A stretch of 7,794 nucleotides of DNA, taken from contig DIQS01000005.1 of the NCBI GenBank assembly GCA_002427325.1, forward strand, positions 1-7,794, given 5' to 3'. Position numbers and translations under genes: made by a program. Source of the stretch: Cloacimonetes bacterium UBA5456. Lineage in GTDB: Bacteria; Cloacimonadota; Cloacimonadia; Cloacimonadales; Cloacimonadaceae. The notes beneath the pieces are model-generated. The model ran no database searches, had not been told where the DNA came from, and worked only from the letters and a program-made list of their open reading frames with translations. Position 1 is the stretch's first letter; each line of letters opens with the position of its first letter. Below, piece after piece: positions 6,476-7,794 of this stretch.

Positions 6476-7471
6476 TTACTCCGGAAATACGGGCAGGATC
6501 AGCGCGCGAAGCACGATCTCAAGTCCCAAAAAGAAGAGTCCTAAGGCAAGAAAGAGGGTGAAATGCTCCACCCAACGATAGTTCAACTTTGCGGATATCT
6601 CGGTGCGCTGCATTAAGTCCAGCTCTTTCATGATCTCACGCAAACCCGCAGAGTCCGTAGCGCGAGCCGCCTTGCCAGTTCCGGTGATCTTCGCGATACG
6701 ATGCAACATATCCATGTCAAGCTCGATGAGGGTGGGCACGTTGCGCGTTCTCCCCAGTGAATCCATGAAAGGGAAGGGCACCACTCCCCCGCTGCCGACG
6801 CCTATGGGATAGACCTTGATGTCCAGTGCTGCCGCCATCTGTGCTGCGGAGATGGGATCGATCTCGCCGCTGTTATTCACCCCGTCTGTGATGAGGATGA
6901 CAATCTTGGACTCTGCCTCGCTATCTTTCAGGCGTGCCACCCCTTTGGCGAGACCCATGCCAATCGCCGTGCCGGATGCCTCGCGGTTCACATCCAGCTT
7001 GTCTAAAGCGTTCATAATGGCGGCATGATCATAGGTCAGCGGACTCGCCGTGATGGCATATTCGGAGAAAGCAACCAACGAAAACCTGTCGTTCGGCCTA
7101 CGAGATACAAAGTCTTTTGCGATGTCAACCGCTGCTCTCAGCCTGTTCTTGGGGAGGAAGTCCAGCGCAAGCATGGAACCGCTCACATCCATGGAGATCA
7201 CGATGTCCACACCTTTCTTGCGATAGTCCCGCGTTGCGTAACCCCATTGAGGCCCCGCCAACGCAATGATTAGAAAGAAATAGCTCAGTGTACGGAGCGC
7301 GGGATAGAGCCACTCTCCCAAACTAAAGCGAGGCGCAAACTCCATCATGAGAGCAAGCCTGTTCGCCGGAAGAGCCAGCTTGGCATCTGCCTTCCTCTTC
7401 ACCTGAAACCACAGATACAGCGGGATCAACAACAGCAGCAAGAGATAGAAAGGGCGGACAAATCTAAGCAT
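6476..7471 (-). CDS. batA: BatA: VWA-domain membrane protein
   Basis: The protein has 331 residues from the ATG at 7471. Membrane helices lie at about 5-23, 57-74 and 303-325, with a VWA domain at about 88-285. The MIDAS residues are present: DVSGSM (D95, S97, S99), T168 in ASGT, and D196 in ITDGVNN. LAGPQWGYATR after helix 2 is a recognisable BatA segment. An ATG 15 bases earlier (7486) is in frame, but family members usually begin close to M-x-R-F with a hydrophobic helix, which fits MLRFVRP. Neither start has a strong Shine-Dalgarno; a weak GGTG lies ahead of 7471. The start overlaps the upstream gene by 8 bases, so translation is probably coupled. It probably acts in the envelope with BatB and BatD, and a MoxR ATPase is the expected partner upstream. 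Confidence 0.88.
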   Translation of the reverse strand: MLRFVRPFYLLLLLLIPLYLWFQVKRKADAKLALPANRLALMMEFAPRFSLGEWLYPALRTLSYFFLIIALAGPQWGYATRDYRKKGVDIVISMDVSGSMLALDFLPKNRLRAAVDIAKDFVSRRPNDRFSLVAFSEYAITASPLTYDHAAIMNALDKLDVNREASGTAIGMGLAKGVARLKDSEAESKIVILITDGVNNSGEIDPISAAQMAAALDIKVYPIGVGSGGVVPFPFMDSLGRTRNVPTLIELDMDMLHRIAKITGTGKAARATDSAGLREIMKELDLMQRTEISAKLNYRWVEHFTLFLALGLFFLGLEIVLRALILPVFPE

Positions 7472-7794
7472 CTTGCACCGGCGCATATCGCCAAAAGAAG
7501 AGTTTAAGCTCTTGTGTCTTTGCTCTTATCTCGTGCAACTCAGGCTGAACGGAGGCAAACTTCACCATATCCGCATATACGAGAAAATACATGATCTCAC
7601 GTCTATTCTCCGTGATGGCGTCATTCAGCGCGGAGGATATCTCAAAGGTGGTCATCTCAACGGCAGAGATGCCATAGTTACCGTGAATAAACTCACGCAG
7701 GATGAGCGACAGGCGGAAGTGATATTCCAGCATATCGCTCTCGATGAGCCCGCTACGTTCCAGTTCTTCCAGCTCGTCCAAGGCGCGCTTATAG
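7464..7794 (-). CDS. DUF4381-like membrane protein, C-terminal part
   Basis: Only the last 109 codons are in the window; the gene enters from the right edge. The visible part is helical and charged. It contains the pattern of DUF4381-type proteins found between DUF58 and batA: YKRALDELEEL, then a LILREFIHGNYGI segment, then an EMTTFEI motif, ending close to the batA start. A TTG codon at 7781 could be read as a start, but the frame is open through the edge (codons for Y-K-R-A precede it) and the conserved pattern begins there, so the true start is outside. It ends in TAG overlapping batA. The N-terminal membrane part expected for this family cannot be seen. The DUF4381 call rests on this tail and on position only. 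Confidence 0.65.
   Translation of the reverse strand, partial: YKRALDELEELERSGLIESDMLEYHFRLSLILREFIHGNYGISAVEMTTFEISSALNDAITENRREIMYFLVYADMVKFASVQPELHEIRAKTQELKLFFWRYAPVQDA

Noticed and set aside
7472..7486. Earlier in-frame batA start at 7486
   Set aside because: It adds MRRCK before the usual BatA N-terminus and has no Shine-Dalgarno. It cannot be excluded, because the 7471 start also has only a weak site.

Overview
The window holds two convergent transcription units from what looks like a Gram-negative bacterium. There is a periplasmic SurA-type chaperone on the plus strand and a Bat (Bacteroides aerotolerance) operon on the minus strand. A full BatA-B-C-D-E set, with batC separate from batB and a BatE that ends in an SH3 domain, is typical of the FCB-like lineages (Bacteroidota, Fibrobacterota, Cloacimonadota) and some spirochaetes. 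Moderate GC and a tyrosine- and lysine-rich secreted chaperone would fit a Cloacimonadota-like genome. That placement is an inference: there is no rRNA or other taxonomic marker in the window.

Layout: positions 1-323 are AT-rich and non-coding, with a degenerate 11-bp tandem array near the left end and weak promoter candidates. Positions 324-2354 (+) encode a 676-aa secreted parvulin-type prolyl isomerase. It has two successive SurA-like modules, of which only the first keeps the parvulin histidines, and a C-terminal TPR segment. A hairpin terminator at 2374-2403 ends this gene. From 2446 to the right edge, all genes are on the minus strand and tightly packed. In transcription order they are the C-terminus of a DUF4381-like membrane protein (cut by the window edge), batA, batB, batC, batD and batE. 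Neighbours overlap by 4-8 bases or are separated by at most 5, so they are almost certainly one mRNA with translational coupling.

How the genes work together: BatA and BatB are membrane-anchored von Willebrand A proteins, both with intact MIDAS metal sites. BatC and BatE carry TPR repeats. BatD is a large periplasmic beta-rich protein with one membrane anchor. The family is generally seen downstream of a MoxR AAA+ ATPase and a DUF58 protein, which should lie just beyond the right edge. The set is thought to form a cell-envelope complex related to stress or protein maturation, but its biochemical function is unresolved. The chaperone acts in the same compartment, but its link to the Bat genes is only proximity.

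I see no mobile element, CRISPR array, tRNA or rRNA. I do not see a clearly new system. The most notable points are the architecture of the chaperone, the 11-bp array and the tightly nested operon.
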